8,778 nt of DNA from Planctomycetota bacterium (GCA_025356915.1 JANXQG010000114.1:1-8778); one strand, 5' to 3'. Numbered from the stretch's first letter, positions 1 to 7,500 are shown. The notes: generated by a model not told the origin, from the sequence alone. Program-made: numbers and translations.

Positions 1-71
1 TAATCTCCGCGCACGGAATGCCCGGCTACTGTTGAGCAGCTTTTGCACGGCTCGAAATAATCCGAAGAACA
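1..71. other. Short left-edge region with no recognised feature
   Basis: This stretch lies downstream of the oxidoreductase on the minus strand. I see no open frame that resembles a protein. I also see no stem with a following T-run, so no terminator can be called for the oxidoreductase. Confidence 0.4.
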
Positions 72-1433
72 CTAATCGAGTTTCCACGGTTCGCGTAGCG
101 GCCGATTCAAGAGCTTGGTCGCTTCAGCGTCGTTAACGATCTGCTCCTTTTGCGGATCCCATTGGATCGGACGGCCAAGGCGAATGCACAGGTCGCTCAG
201 ATGACTGATGGTGTCGGAGCGGATGGCCGATTCCAAAGGATTGATCGTCGGCTTGCGGCTCTTCATGCAATCGACAAAATTGCGAGCCTGCGAGGTTGTG
301 GTTGTCAGGTGGATTTCCTCGGGTTTGGGTTGGGTCTTCTGCAACTTCTTATCGCTGGCATAGAGGGCATTGCGGTTGACGCTGACCCACCCCTCGGTTC
401 CGAAGAAGGTTGTCCCGTGGTCTTCCCAGGCGGGATGATAGGCATTGACGACCGGCTTGGCCACGCGTTCGCCCATGAAGTGCATTTTCACGCCGTTGGC
501 GTACTCGCAATGCACGTCCCACGATTCGACAGTGTCCCACAGGCTGCCCTTGGGCGGGATTTTGCCGGTGCCCTCGTAGCGGACGGGACCGCTGTTGTCC
601 ATGTCCAGGCCCCATTGGGCGATATCCAGCGGGTGGGCACCCCAGCCGGCGACGAATCCCAGGGCATAGTCGTAAATGTGCCAGCCTCCGAAGCACGTCG
701 CGCGGTCGGCCGTGTAGGGTTTCATGGGTGCCGGACCGATCCACATCTCATAATCCAACTCGGCGGGGACGTCGATCGGCTTCGTCGAGCCATAGGGCGG
801 AACCGAGGCCTCGCTGTACTGGGACGACATGTCGGGGCACCATGCATCGACGCGCTGGATCTGGCCGATGTAGCCGTTGCGCACCAACTCACAGGCCCGG
901 CGGAATTGCTTCTGATCGCCTCGCTGCTGCGTACCATATTGGAAGACACACTTGTGCTCGGCTACCGCTTCGCGGAGTTTCCACTCCCAGGCCATGGCGA
1001 TCCCCAGGGGCTTCTCCACGTACATATCTTTGCCCGCTCGGGCGGCATACACGGCGACCGGCACATGCCAGTGGTCCGGCGTGCTAACGACCACGCCATC
1101 GACATCTTTGCGTGCCAGGACGTCGCGAAAATCGCGATAGGCCGTGCAGACTTTCCCCTGGTAGTGGTCGTTTGCCATCTTGACGAAGGCGTCGCGACGG
1201 TTCTGGCGGCAATCCGCGCAAGCCACGAACCGCACATCCTCCAGCGGCAGGAATCGCGTCCGACAGTCGAATGTGCCGCGCCCCCCTACCCCGATGCCTG
1301 CTAAATTCAGGCGGTTGCTGGGGGCGTTTTCGCCAAAGACCGAACCGGGCACGATCGCTGGCAAGGCCATTGCCCCGGCGGCGGCCGCTGCACGCTTCAA
1401 TACTTCTCGTCGAGATACCGTTGGATGTCGCAT
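72..1433 (-). CDS. Tat-exported Gfo/Idh/MocA family oxidoreductase
   Basis: This 453-residue protein is a predicted NAD(P)-dependent oxidoreductase of the Gfo/Idh/MocA family, probably acting on a sugar or sugar derivative outside the cytoplasm. The N-terminus has a twin-arginine signal: SRREVLK at residues 7-13, then an Ala-rich hydrophobic stretch to about residue 34. The Rossmann fold follows, with a glycine-rich loop (GIGVGGRG, 46-53). STPDHWH (117-123) and the family EKP signature (E140-K141-P142) are intact. GWGAHPLD (262-269) carries the His and Asp expected around the active site in the C-terminal alpha/beta domain. The length is normal for secreted planctomycete members. The ATG at 1433 is supported by AAGGA eight bases upstream. 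These genomes carry many paralogues with unknown substrates, so the substrate cannot be named. No partner gene adjoins it. Confidence 0.95.
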   Translation of the reverse strand: MRHPTVSRREVLKRAAAAAGAMALPAIVPGSVFGENAPSNRLNLAGIGVGGRGTFDCRTRFLPLEDVRFVACADCRQNRRDAFVKMANDHYQGKVCTAYRDFRDVLARKDVDGVVVSTPDHWHVPVAVYAARAGKDMYVEKPLGIAMAWEWKLREAVAEHKCVFQYGTQQRGDQKQFRRACELVRNGYIGQIQRVDAWCPDMSSQYSEASVPPYGSTKPIDVPAELDYEMWIGPAPMKPYTADRATCFGGWHIYDYALGFVAGWGAHPLDIAQWGLDMDNSGPVRYEGTGKIPPKGSLWDTVESWDVHCEYANGVKMHFMGERVAKPVVNAYHPAWEDHGTTFFGTEGWVSVNRNALYASDKKLQKTQPKPEEIHLTTTTSQARNFVDCMKSRKPTINPLESAIRSDTISHLSDLCIRLGRPIQWDPQKEQIVNDAEATKLLNRPLREPWKLD

Positions 1434-1441
1434 GGATGGGT

Positions 1442-1474
1442 TCCTTGAATCTTGATTACAAACATCCCATTATA
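1442..1474 (-). promoter_or_regulatory. Promoter -10 and ribosome binding site of the oxidoreductase gene
   Basis: On the minus strand a perfect TATAAT lies at 1469-1474, about 35 bases before the ATG. The best -35 candidates upstream of it are weak. A Shine-Dalgarno sequence AAGGA sits at 1442-1446, eight bases from the ATG at 1433, and supports that start. The promoter is inferred from sequence only. Confidence 0.5.
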
Positions 1475-1508
1475 CCACAAACGCAGCCCGACAACTAAGA
1501 AAACCAGC

Positions 1509-1537
1509 TTGACAGCATCCTTATTCAGTTGTATTCT
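1509..1537 (+). promoter_or_regulatory. Sigma70-type promoter of the antitoxin-like gene
   Basis: A perfect -35 hexamer TTGACA (1509-1514) is followed, after exactly 17 bases, by TATTCT (1532-1537), which is five of six matches to the -10 consensus. The expected transcription start is near 1544, giving a leader of about 20 bases before the ATG at 1567. This is the strongest promoter in the window. The -10 box overlaps a TGTATT half-site, as expected for an autorepressed gene. Confidence 0.65.
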
Positions 1538-1566
1538 ATTGTTAGTCAATTGAATACAGGTGTATT
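1530..1566 (+). promoter_or_regulatory. Probable operator: three TGTATT half-sites
   Basis: TGTATT occurs at 1530-1535 over the -10 box. Its complement AATACA lies at 1553-1558, and TGTATT recurs at 1561-1566 immediately before the start codon. The last two form a perfect 6-bp inverted repeat with a 2-bp spacer. The first two form a 7-bp inverted repeat, TGTATTC/GAATACA (1530-1536 and 1552-1558). A small palindrome TCAATTGA (1546-1553) lies between them. RHH antitoxins usually bind such sites and repress their own promoters, so autoregulation is inferred. Confidence 0.5.
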
Positions 1567-1809
1567 ATGTCCAAGACTGTGACGCTCCGTCTCAGTGACG
1601 ATGTCTATCAGCTCTTCCGGCAATCGGCGGAGAGTGACAATCGTCCGCTATCAAACTTTATTGAAACCGCGACCCTACGTTTCATCGAGCAGAGCGAATT
1701 GGTCGACGATTCTGAAATGGCCGAGATTCGCGGGAACAGCTCGCTGAATCTCAGCCTGGATCGCGGCCACACCGACGCACGCTCCAAGCGAGGGCGGTTT
1801 GTTGACTGA
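1567..1809 (+). CDS. Orphan ribbon-helix-helix (CopG-like) antitoxin or regulator
   Basis: This 80-residue protein begins with a short beta strand (residues 3-9, KTVTLRL) and two helices (about 10-23 and 26-42), the layout of an RHH DNA-binding domain. The polar C-terminal half (43-80) ends in KRGRFVD and resembles the toxin-binding tail of type II antitoxins. The family normally dimerises, binds palindromes in its own promoter and neutralises a RelE/ParE-like toxin encoded just downstream. Here no toxin gene follows: the stop at 1807-1809 abuts the stop of a convergent gene. The ribosome binding site is weak (AGG at 1558-1560). It is therefore an orphan antitoxin, or a plain RHH regulator. 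The RHH fold is fairly secure; the antitoxin role is inferred. Confidence 0.78.
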   Translation: MSKTVTLRLSDDVYQLFRQSAESDNRPLSNFIETATLRFIEQSELVDDSEMAEIRGNSSLNLSLDRGHTDARSKRGRFVD

Positions 1810-3012
1810 CTACCGCCGTGGCAACCTCGATGGATTCAGCCCGGCTTGCACCGGTGGCGGGGGTAACTCCGTTTTCTTCGTCCAACCGAAGGGAACCGAA
1901 AGCTTCGTCCAATCACTAATCAGGATCCCCCCCGGCCAAAGTACGCGCGGATTGATCGATGGGTTTTGCAGTTGATAGACCGTGCGGTCCTTGCCGTTCG
2001 GCGAATAGATTTGGATCGCATAAGGCAACAGGGCCTTGGTAGGAGCGGACACTTGCAGAATCACCTGAACCTTGCTGAATTCGGCCGCCTGCTGCTGGTA
2101 GCGCGGATAGGCCTCCAGCCAAACCTCGTTTTGGACATTGGGCGGCGTGATGATCCGCATGAAATAGCGATCCTTGAGCTTCTGGGCCTCGACGCCAAAA
2201 ACGAACGGCAGCGGGCCGTCGCCGATCCCCTTGCCTTGCAATTCCGGCGGCATGACAAATTCCGTGACCCTCTTCTCCGTATAGTTGAACTGATAAATCG
2301 ACTTGCCGTCGCATAGCCATTGCTCCGACTGCTTGGGATCTTTGGCTTCGATCTTCATCAGCCCCTTGTCGGGCGAGGCGAATTTCAAGACACCCTCGTC
2401 GGGTGGCGGCGGATTGCCGTTGCCAAACACGGCATCGTATTTCCAGCGGAAAAATTTCGACTCCATGACGTGGATCTCTTTGTTCCGCTTCTCCCAGTCG
2501 GCGAGCAAATTCTCCAGTGCCGCGATTTCCGGGGGCGTGAGTACAAACGGTGCTTGCGGTGCGGTGCTCCGCGAGGGAGAACCTTGGATCGCCTGCCCTG
2601 CGGCTGGCGGACCCGCAATGGGCTGGCCTTGGCTGGGTAGACCTTGCGCCCGTGGATCCGGAGGATAGACCCCGCGATTGTCGGGCGGCAGTTGCGGTCC
2701 ATAGACCGGTTGGCTGGCCGGGACGGGCTGACGCCGCTCGATCGTCGGATCCTGTGGAGGACCGACGGGTTGATTGGGCTGCTGGGGATACTGATATTGC
2801 CCCGTCGCCGAGGTACCTGCGGCCGGGTTGCCGGTTCCGGGAGTACCTGCTGGGGTGGTCGATGGCTGGTAATTCGGCGGATAATTGGGTGGATTGGGCG
2901 TGGCTTGCCAATGTTGCTCGGGTGCTTGTGCCATGGCACCGCCGCCGCCCAGCAGTAGCCACACAAATGTCCACGCCGCCCGTCCCCAGTTCCGGCCCAG
3001 TGATCGTTTCAT
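1810..3012 (-). CDS. Secreted TIGR03009-type planctomycete protein with Pro/Gln-rich linker
   Basis: This 400-residue protein has a signal peptide (1-28, hydrophobic WTFVWLLLGGG, likely cleavage AMA|QA). A low-complexity linker rich in Pro, Gln, Gly and Thr covers about 29-154. The globular domain (about 155-375) starts with PFVLTPPE and contains ADWEKR, FFRWKYD and PLPFVFG. I recognise this as the planctomycete TIGR03009 domain, whose strands resemble lipoprotein-carrier (LolA-like) folds. The biochemical role is unknown. A further in-frame start at 3102 would add 30 residues, but the ATG at 3012 has AAGGA four bases upstream and directly precedes the signal peptide, so I prefer it. It probably acts in the periplasm or at the cell surface, with the linker spanning away from a membrane or matrix. 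Gene order gives no partner. Confidence 0.87.
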   Translation of the reverse strand: MKRSLGRNWGRAAWTFVWLLLGGGGAMAQAPEQHWQATPNPPNYPPNYQPSTTPAGTPGTGNPAAGTSATGQYQYPQQPNQPVGPPQDPTIERRQPVPASQPVYGPQLPPDNRGVYPPDPRAQGLPSQGQPIAGPPAAGQAIQGSPSRSTAPQAPFVLTPPEIAALENLLADWEKRNKEIHVMESKFFRWKYDAVFGNGNPPPPDEGVLKFASPDKGLMKIEAKDPKQSEQWLCDGKSIYQFNYTEKRVTEFVMPPELQGKGIGDGPLPFVFGVEAQKLKDRYFMRIITPPNVQNEVWLEAYPRYQQQAAEFSKVQVILQVSAPTKALLPYAIQIYSPNGKDRTVYQLQNPSINPRVLWPGGILISDWTKLSVPFGWTKKTELPPPPVQAGLNPSRLPRR

Positions 3013-3176
3013 GGGTTCCTTCCCGCCGAAATCATTGCTAGCATTGATGTTGAGTCTTCCCGTCCCATTGATGGACCCTAGACCCGCGTTGGATTCTAGC
3101 AAGAAGTTTAGTATAGCCCTAGGTCAGTTTTCCTGAAATAATTCACCAAAACCGGAAATCAACGGCGAATTGAACC
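3013..3176. promoter_or_regulatory. Divergent intergenic region between TIGR03009 and NHL genes
   Basis: This 164-base gap should carry promoters for both divergent genes. On the minus strand TATACT lies at 3110-3115, with a poor -35 (TTTCAG, 3133-3138, spacer 17), implying a leader of about 90 bases for the TIGR03009 gene. On the plus strand I see no convincing promoter or Shine-Dalgarno sequence before the ATG at 3177. The minus-strand call is weak. Confidence 0.3.
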
Positions 3177-4100
3177 ATGCCAAAACTTGTGACAACCTGG
3201 CTCCTGCCGCTGGCGATTCTCGTCCTTCCGGGCTGCGACCACGATGCATCCAGCATCGGCCATGTCGAATCGGTTTGGGGACGGCAGGGTATCTCGGATG
3301 GCCGCTTCCAAACACCCCGAGCGATCGCTATCGACCACGACGACCAACTTTACATCGTCGATAAGACGGCCCGCATCCAGGTCTTCAAGACCGACGGCAC
3401 TTTTCTCCGCGAGTGGTCCACGCCCGACCATGCCAACGGCAAGCCGACCGGCCTGAGCTTCGATCGCGACGGCAACCTCATGGTAGCTGACACGCATTAC
3501 TTTCAGGTGCTTGTCTACTCGCCCCAAGGCAAGCTACTCCGCACGTTGGGTGGCAAGCCGGGCAAGAAGCCGGGCGAGTTCGGCTTCGTGACCGGTACAG
3601 CCCAGGATTCGCAAGGCAACGTCTACATTTCCGAATATGGCGAATACGATCGAATCCAAAAATTCACGCCCGATGGCCACTTCCTCCTGCAATGGGGCGG
3701 TCACGGCTCCGCGCCCGGCCAGTTTGCTCGCCCGCAAAAAATCGTCTTCGACGCCGACGATCATCTTTGGGTCACCGATGCCGGCAATCATCGCATCCAG
3801 GTCTTTGATACCGCAGGCAAATTGTTGAAGTCCTGGGGAGTGCAAGGCAGCAAGCCGGGTGAGCTTTACTATCCCTACGACATCGTACTCGCCCCGCACG
3901 ATACCTTATATATTTGCGAGTACGGCAACCATCGCATCCAGAAGTTTACTCGCGGCGGCCGCTCCTTGGGCTGCTGGGGATATCAGGGACGCGGAGAAGG
4001 GGAGTTGTTTAATCCTTGGGGCGTGGTGAGGGATAGCCAGGGGAGGCTTTATGTGTTGGATACGGGGAATAATCGGGTACAATGCGTGCGGGACGAATGA
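3177..4100 (+). CDS. NHL-repeat (six-bladed beta-propeller) lipoprotein
   Basis: This 307-residue protein starts with a lipoprotein signal: a hydrophobic stretch to residue 19 and the lipobox LPGC with Cys20 as the lipidation site, so it should be anchored in a membrane. Six NHL repeats follow at about 47-72, 90-115, 138-164, 186-211, 233-258 and 280-305. Each has the pattern P-x-G/I-hydrophobic-D, L-Y-V-x-D, N-x-R-I-Q-x-F. Six repeats form a closed propeller, used for binding proteins, glycans or ligands; no catalytic residues are evident. The final codons and stop (TGA, 4098-4100) lie inside the 7-bp repeat array that opens the next gene's cassette, so the extreme C-terminus (DE) is repeat-encoded. 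The original end may have been slightly different. No clear ribosome binding site precedes the ATG. It may be co-transcribed with the downstream VWA gene. Confidence 0.92.
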   Translation: MPKLVTTWLLPLAILVLPGCDHDASSIGHVESVWGRQGISDGRFQTPRAIAIDHDDQLYIVDKTARIQVFKTDGTFLREWSTPDHANGKPTGLSFDRDGNLMVADTHYFQVLVYSPQGKLLRTLGGKPGKKPGEFGFVTGTAQDSQGNVYISEYGEYDRIQKFTPDGHFLLQWGGHGSAPGQFARPQKIVFDADDHLWVTDAGNHRIQVFDTAGKLLKSWGVQGSKPGELYYPYDIVLAPHDTLYICEYGNHRIQKFTRGGRSLGCWGYQGRGEGELFNPWGVVRDSQGRLYVLDTGNNRVQCVRDE

Positions 4101-4127
4101 CGAATGACGAATGACGAATGACGAAAA
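4092..4127 (+). repeat. Left tandem array of 7-bp unit GAATGAC (left arm of inverted repeat)
   Basis: Four tandem copies of GAATGAC lie at 4095-4122, preceded by GAC and followed by GAAAAG. The last three copies plus GAAAA (4102-4127) form one arm of a perfect 26-bp inverted repeat with 4552-4577. The array contains the NHL stop codon (4098-4100) and the S23 start codon (4111-4113). ATG also occurs at 4097, 4104 and 4118, each overlapping a TGA. Confidence 0.95.
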
Positions 4128-4530
4128 GTTATTGCAGATGGATAATGACAAGGTGAATGCCGAAAGCGTTACTGCTCCGACGAAAAAGCCCTACGATTTG
4201 GAAGAGCGGACAGCATTATTTGGGGAGGCTGTCATCCGGTTCACGCGAAGATTGCCGAGAGATGTTATCACCATGCCCCTGATTGGACAATTGGTTCGCA
4301 GTGGTACAAGCGTTGGGGCGAACTATTGCGAGGCGGACGATTCGGTCTCGAAGAAAGACTTTCGTCATCGCATCAGCATTTGCAAGAAGGAGGCACGTGA
4401 AACCAAGTTCTGGCTGCGCATGATGGCTACCGCCACTCCTGAATCGAAGTCTGAGGGGCGGATTCTGTGGCAAGAGACCAAGGAACTTCATTTGATTTTC
4501 AGTGCTATCTGGAGAAGGCGAAAATCATGA
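4111..4530 (+). CDS. Four-helix-bundle protein, S23/IVP (23S rRNA intervening sequence) family
   Basis: This 139-residue protein matches the S23 four-helix-bundle family, first known from intervening sequences in 23S rRNA genes of Leptospira and Coxiella and structurally related to Avd proteins of diversity-generating retroelements. Core motifs are YDLEERTALFGEAVIRF (28-44), LIGQLVRSGTSVGANYCEA (57-75), SKKDFRHRISICKKEARET (80-98) and WLRMM (101-105). Helix 4 covers about 117-134. The many Lys and Arg residues suit nucleic-acid or protein contact, but the function is not established. Residues 1-5 (MTNDE) are encoded by the 7-bp repeat. A second Met at 10 (4138) is possible; neither start has a Shine-Dalgarno sequence, so reinitiation from the NHL stop is plausible. 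The stop overlaps the VWA start (ATGA, 4527-4530). Base composition looks more A-rich than that of its neighbours, consistent with insertion. Confidence 0.9.
   Translation: MTNDEKLLQMDNDKVNAESVTAPTKKPYDLEERTALFGEAVIRFTRRLPRDVITMPLIGQLVRSGTSVGANYCEADDSVSKKDFRHRISICKKEARETKFWLRMMATATPESKSEGRILWQETKELHLIFSAIWRRRKS
4511..4530 (+). promoter_or_regulatory. Ribosome binding site and ATGA start/stop overlap for the VWA gene
   Basis: GGAGAAGG (4511-4518) lies eight bases before the ATG at 4527, which overlaps the S23 stop codon (TGA, 4528-4530). This combination indicates translational coupling and favours 4527 over the upstream GTG at 4467 and the ATG at 4536 as the VWA start. The ribosome binding site is itself within the last codons of the S23 gene. 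Confidence 0.6.
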
Positions 4531-7500
4531 CCCACATGTCTTCTCTTCATTTTTTCGTCATTCGTCATTCGTCATTCACATTCTCCTCTCCCTCCTACCT
4601 GGCAATACTCTTACTCTTGCCAGTGCTCTGGTGGTATAGCTATCGCCGCCTGGCTGGGCTTGGGAAAATTCGCCGTTGGCTGGCCTTGTTGTTTCGTACG
4701 CTCGTGATTGTGCTCTTGGTCGCGGCAGCAGCCGACATGCAAATCGTGCGGAGCAATGATCATCTGACGGTTCTCTACCTGTTGGATCAGTCGCTAAGCA
4801 TCCCGGAAGAAAAACGCACGGCGATGATCGAGTACGTCCGCGACGAAGTCCACGCCCATCGCCACGACAAAGACCGCGCCGGTGTGATCGTCTTCGGCCG
4901 CGACGCCGCGATCGAGCTTCCGCCCTTTGACGACGACCTGCAGATGGGTAGTTCGATCGAGAGTCTTTTCGACCCGCAGGCGACGAACATCGCCGCCGCC
5001 ATGAAACTAGCCCAGGCCACGTTTCCCGAAAATGCCGCACGGCGGATCGTCCTGGTGACCGACGGGAACCAGAACCAGGGCAACGCTCTGGAGCAGGCCC
5101 AGGTGGTGGCTGCCGCGGGCGTCGGCATGGATGTCGTTGCGATTCGCTACCACACGCGGGCCGAAGTGGCCGTGGAGCGAGTGATCCTGCCCAGCGAAGT
5201 CCGTCTCAATCAGCCGTTCGACCTCCGCGTCGTGCTTTCCAGCAACTGCGATCACAAGCCGGGCGATACCGGTGAAGTGCCCGGCCGCCTGATCGTCACC
5301 AAAATCGTCGATGACCAGCCGATCGATCGCACGGAACAGCGAGTGACGCTTCCGCCCGGCAAGAAGGTATTCAACCTGCGGCAGACGATTGATAGCGCAA
5401 ATTTTTATACCTACGAGGCCAAATTCGTTCCCGACCGGCCTGAAGACGACGCCATGCCGCAAAACAATCGTGCCACGGCCTTTACCCACGTGGCCGGCAA
5501 AGGGCAGGTGTTGCTGATCGTCAGCCAGGAACGGCCCAACGAGTACAATCTACTTGCCGAGCGGCTACGGCAGCATGGCCTGGAAGTTGTCGTCCGCGGC
5601 ACGGATCGGCTTTTTTCGAGCCTCGCCGAGTTGCAGATCTTTGACACGATCGTGCTGGCCAATGTGCCCCGCGTCACCAGCGATGAAGTGAGCTTCAGCG
5701 ACGAACAGATCGACATGCTGGTGCGCAACACGCAACAGATGGGTGCGGGGCTGGTCATGCTGGGCGGAGCGGAAAGTTTTGGCGCAGGCGGATGGACCGG
5801 CACCGAACTGGAAAAGGCGATGCCGGTCGATTTCCAGATCCACAATGCCGAAGTGGCCCCGCGCGGCGCCCTGGTGCTCCTCATGCACGCCAGCGAGATT
5901 GCCCAAGGCAACGGCATCCAGAAGCAGATCGCCAAGGAAGCGATCAAAACTCTCAGCGGTCAGGACTATTGCGGCGTGATGCAATGGAACGGCAACGAGC
6001 AGTGGATCTACAGCCAACGCCCCGTGGAGATCGCCCAGTATCGCAACAAGCTGCTGGCGGCCGTCGATCGGATGGTCCCCGGCGACATGCCCGACTTTGA
6101 ACCGGCCATGCTCTTGGCCGAACAAGGATTCGCCGAACTGCAAAACAAGCAGCAGGTGGCCGTGAAGCACATGATCGTGCTCAGTGACGGCGACCCCGGC
6201 GCGCCGCAGGCAGCGACGATCAACCGGTTGAGGGCCATGGGGGTGACGATTTCCACGGTGGCCGTCAACGCCCACGGCACTTCCGAGAGCCAAAATCTAG
6301 CCAAGCTTGCTTCCGACGGCAATGGCAAGTATTACTCGGTGAACAATCCCAGCAAGGCCTTGCCGCGGATATTTCAGAAAGAAGCCCGACGTGTCTCCCG
6401 ACCGATCCTTTACGACCCTCACAGTTCGTTTCCCGTGAAGCAGGTCTCTGAACACCCGATGATGTCCGGCATCCGCGAACTGCCGCCGATCCAAGGCTAC
6501 GTGCTCACGAGCAAGAAGGAGAACCCGTTGGTGGAAACCGTGCTCTTGGCCACGAAGCCGGGCGGCGAGGAGAACACCACGATCCTGGCCGGCTGGAACT
6601 ACGGACTTGGCCGCGCGGTCGCCTTCACCACCGATGCCGGATTGCGATGGACGCCAGATTGGTCCGGCAGCGCGGCGGGCGACAAACTCTTTGCCCAGAT
6701 CGTTCGCTGGTCGATGCGGCCCTCGGGCGGATCGGGAAACCTGGCCGCGACCTTCGAGCCGCTGGAAGGCAAGATGCGGGTCGTCGTCACGGCTCTGGAC
6801 GACAAGAATGAGTTTCTCAACTTCTTGACCATGACCGGCACGGCCGTCGGACCTGATTTGAAGAAGCCGTTGGGCCTGGGGATCGAGCAGACCGCGCCGG
6901 GCCGTTATGTGGGCACGTTCCCCATGCACGAAGCGGGAAGTTACTTCGTGACGATCAATCCAGGCCGCGGCATGGCGCCCTTGCGGACAGGCGTGAACGT
7001 GCCCTATTCCGACGAGTTTCGCGATCGCGAGGCCAACGACGCCCTGCTGGCCCAGCTTGCCGCCGTGCAACCCAAGGACGGTCCACTGGGCCAACTGATC
7101 GAGAATCCAGACGCGACCGGCAAGTTATTGGAGTTCAACACCTTTCGCCACGATTTACCCAAAGCCGGCAGTAGCCAGGAGGCGTGGCATTGGCTGATTC
7201 TCATGGCCAGTTGCGTCTTCCTAGGCGACGTGTTCATCCGCCGTGTACAGGTACACTTCGCTTGGCTGCCGCTACAGTTGGTCCGGATGCGCGATTTCAT
7301 CCTTCGCCGTCAGCCCACGCCGGCTCTGCCGCAGTACATTGAGCGATTGAAGAGTCGCAAGGCGGAAGTGACCGAGTACCTGGAGCAGCTCCGCGCGGCG
7401 GCACGGTTCGAGTTGCCCACCCAAGCACCGGTTGATTTGAAGCCGATCGACGAACTAGAACGGGTTCCGCACGCAGCTTCCGAACCCCGTACGACTGAAC

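Larger units (their letters stand above)
4095..4577 (+). mobile_element. Candidate S23-gene cassette bounded by 26-bp inverted repeats
   Basis: A single S23/IVP-family gene is bracketed by perfect 26-bp inverted repeats (4102-4127 and 4552-4577), giving a unit of about 480 bases. It sits between an NHL lipoprotein gene and a VWA gene whose ends merge into the repeats. S23-type genes are known as intervening sequences inside 23S rRNA genes, where complementary ends bracket the reading frame; the layout here is similar. I see no transposase and no clear target duplication, so mobility is inferred. If mobile, it would need help from elsewhere. Confidence 0.45.

Noticed and set aside
150..1304. 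384-codon open frame on the plus strand antisense to the oxidoreductase
   Set aside because: It mirrors the third-position GC bias of the minus-strand gene and shows no family motif. The opposite strand has a full set of family signatures, a Tat signal and a ribosome binding site.
1802..1975. TTG-started 57-residue frame after the antitoxin, as a toxin
   Set aside because: Only its first few residues look toxin-like; the rest is antisense to the conserved C-terminus of the TIGR03009 gene, with no RelE/ParE core.
4092..4127. The 7-bp tandem array as a CRISPR or spacer-containing repeat
   Set aside because: The units are directly contiguous with no spacers and are far too short.
4467..4526. 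GTG at 4467 as the start of the VWA gene
   Set aside because: It would add 20 residues antigenically unrelated to a membrane protein start and fully overlapping the S23 gene. The ATG at 4527 has a ribosome binding site and an ATGA overlap.
5565..7094. Two long minus-strand open frames (242 and 265 codons) opposite the VWA gene
   Set aside because: They lie wholly inside a long gene with recognisable domains on the plus strand, have no motif of their own, and are typical shadows in GC-rich DNA.
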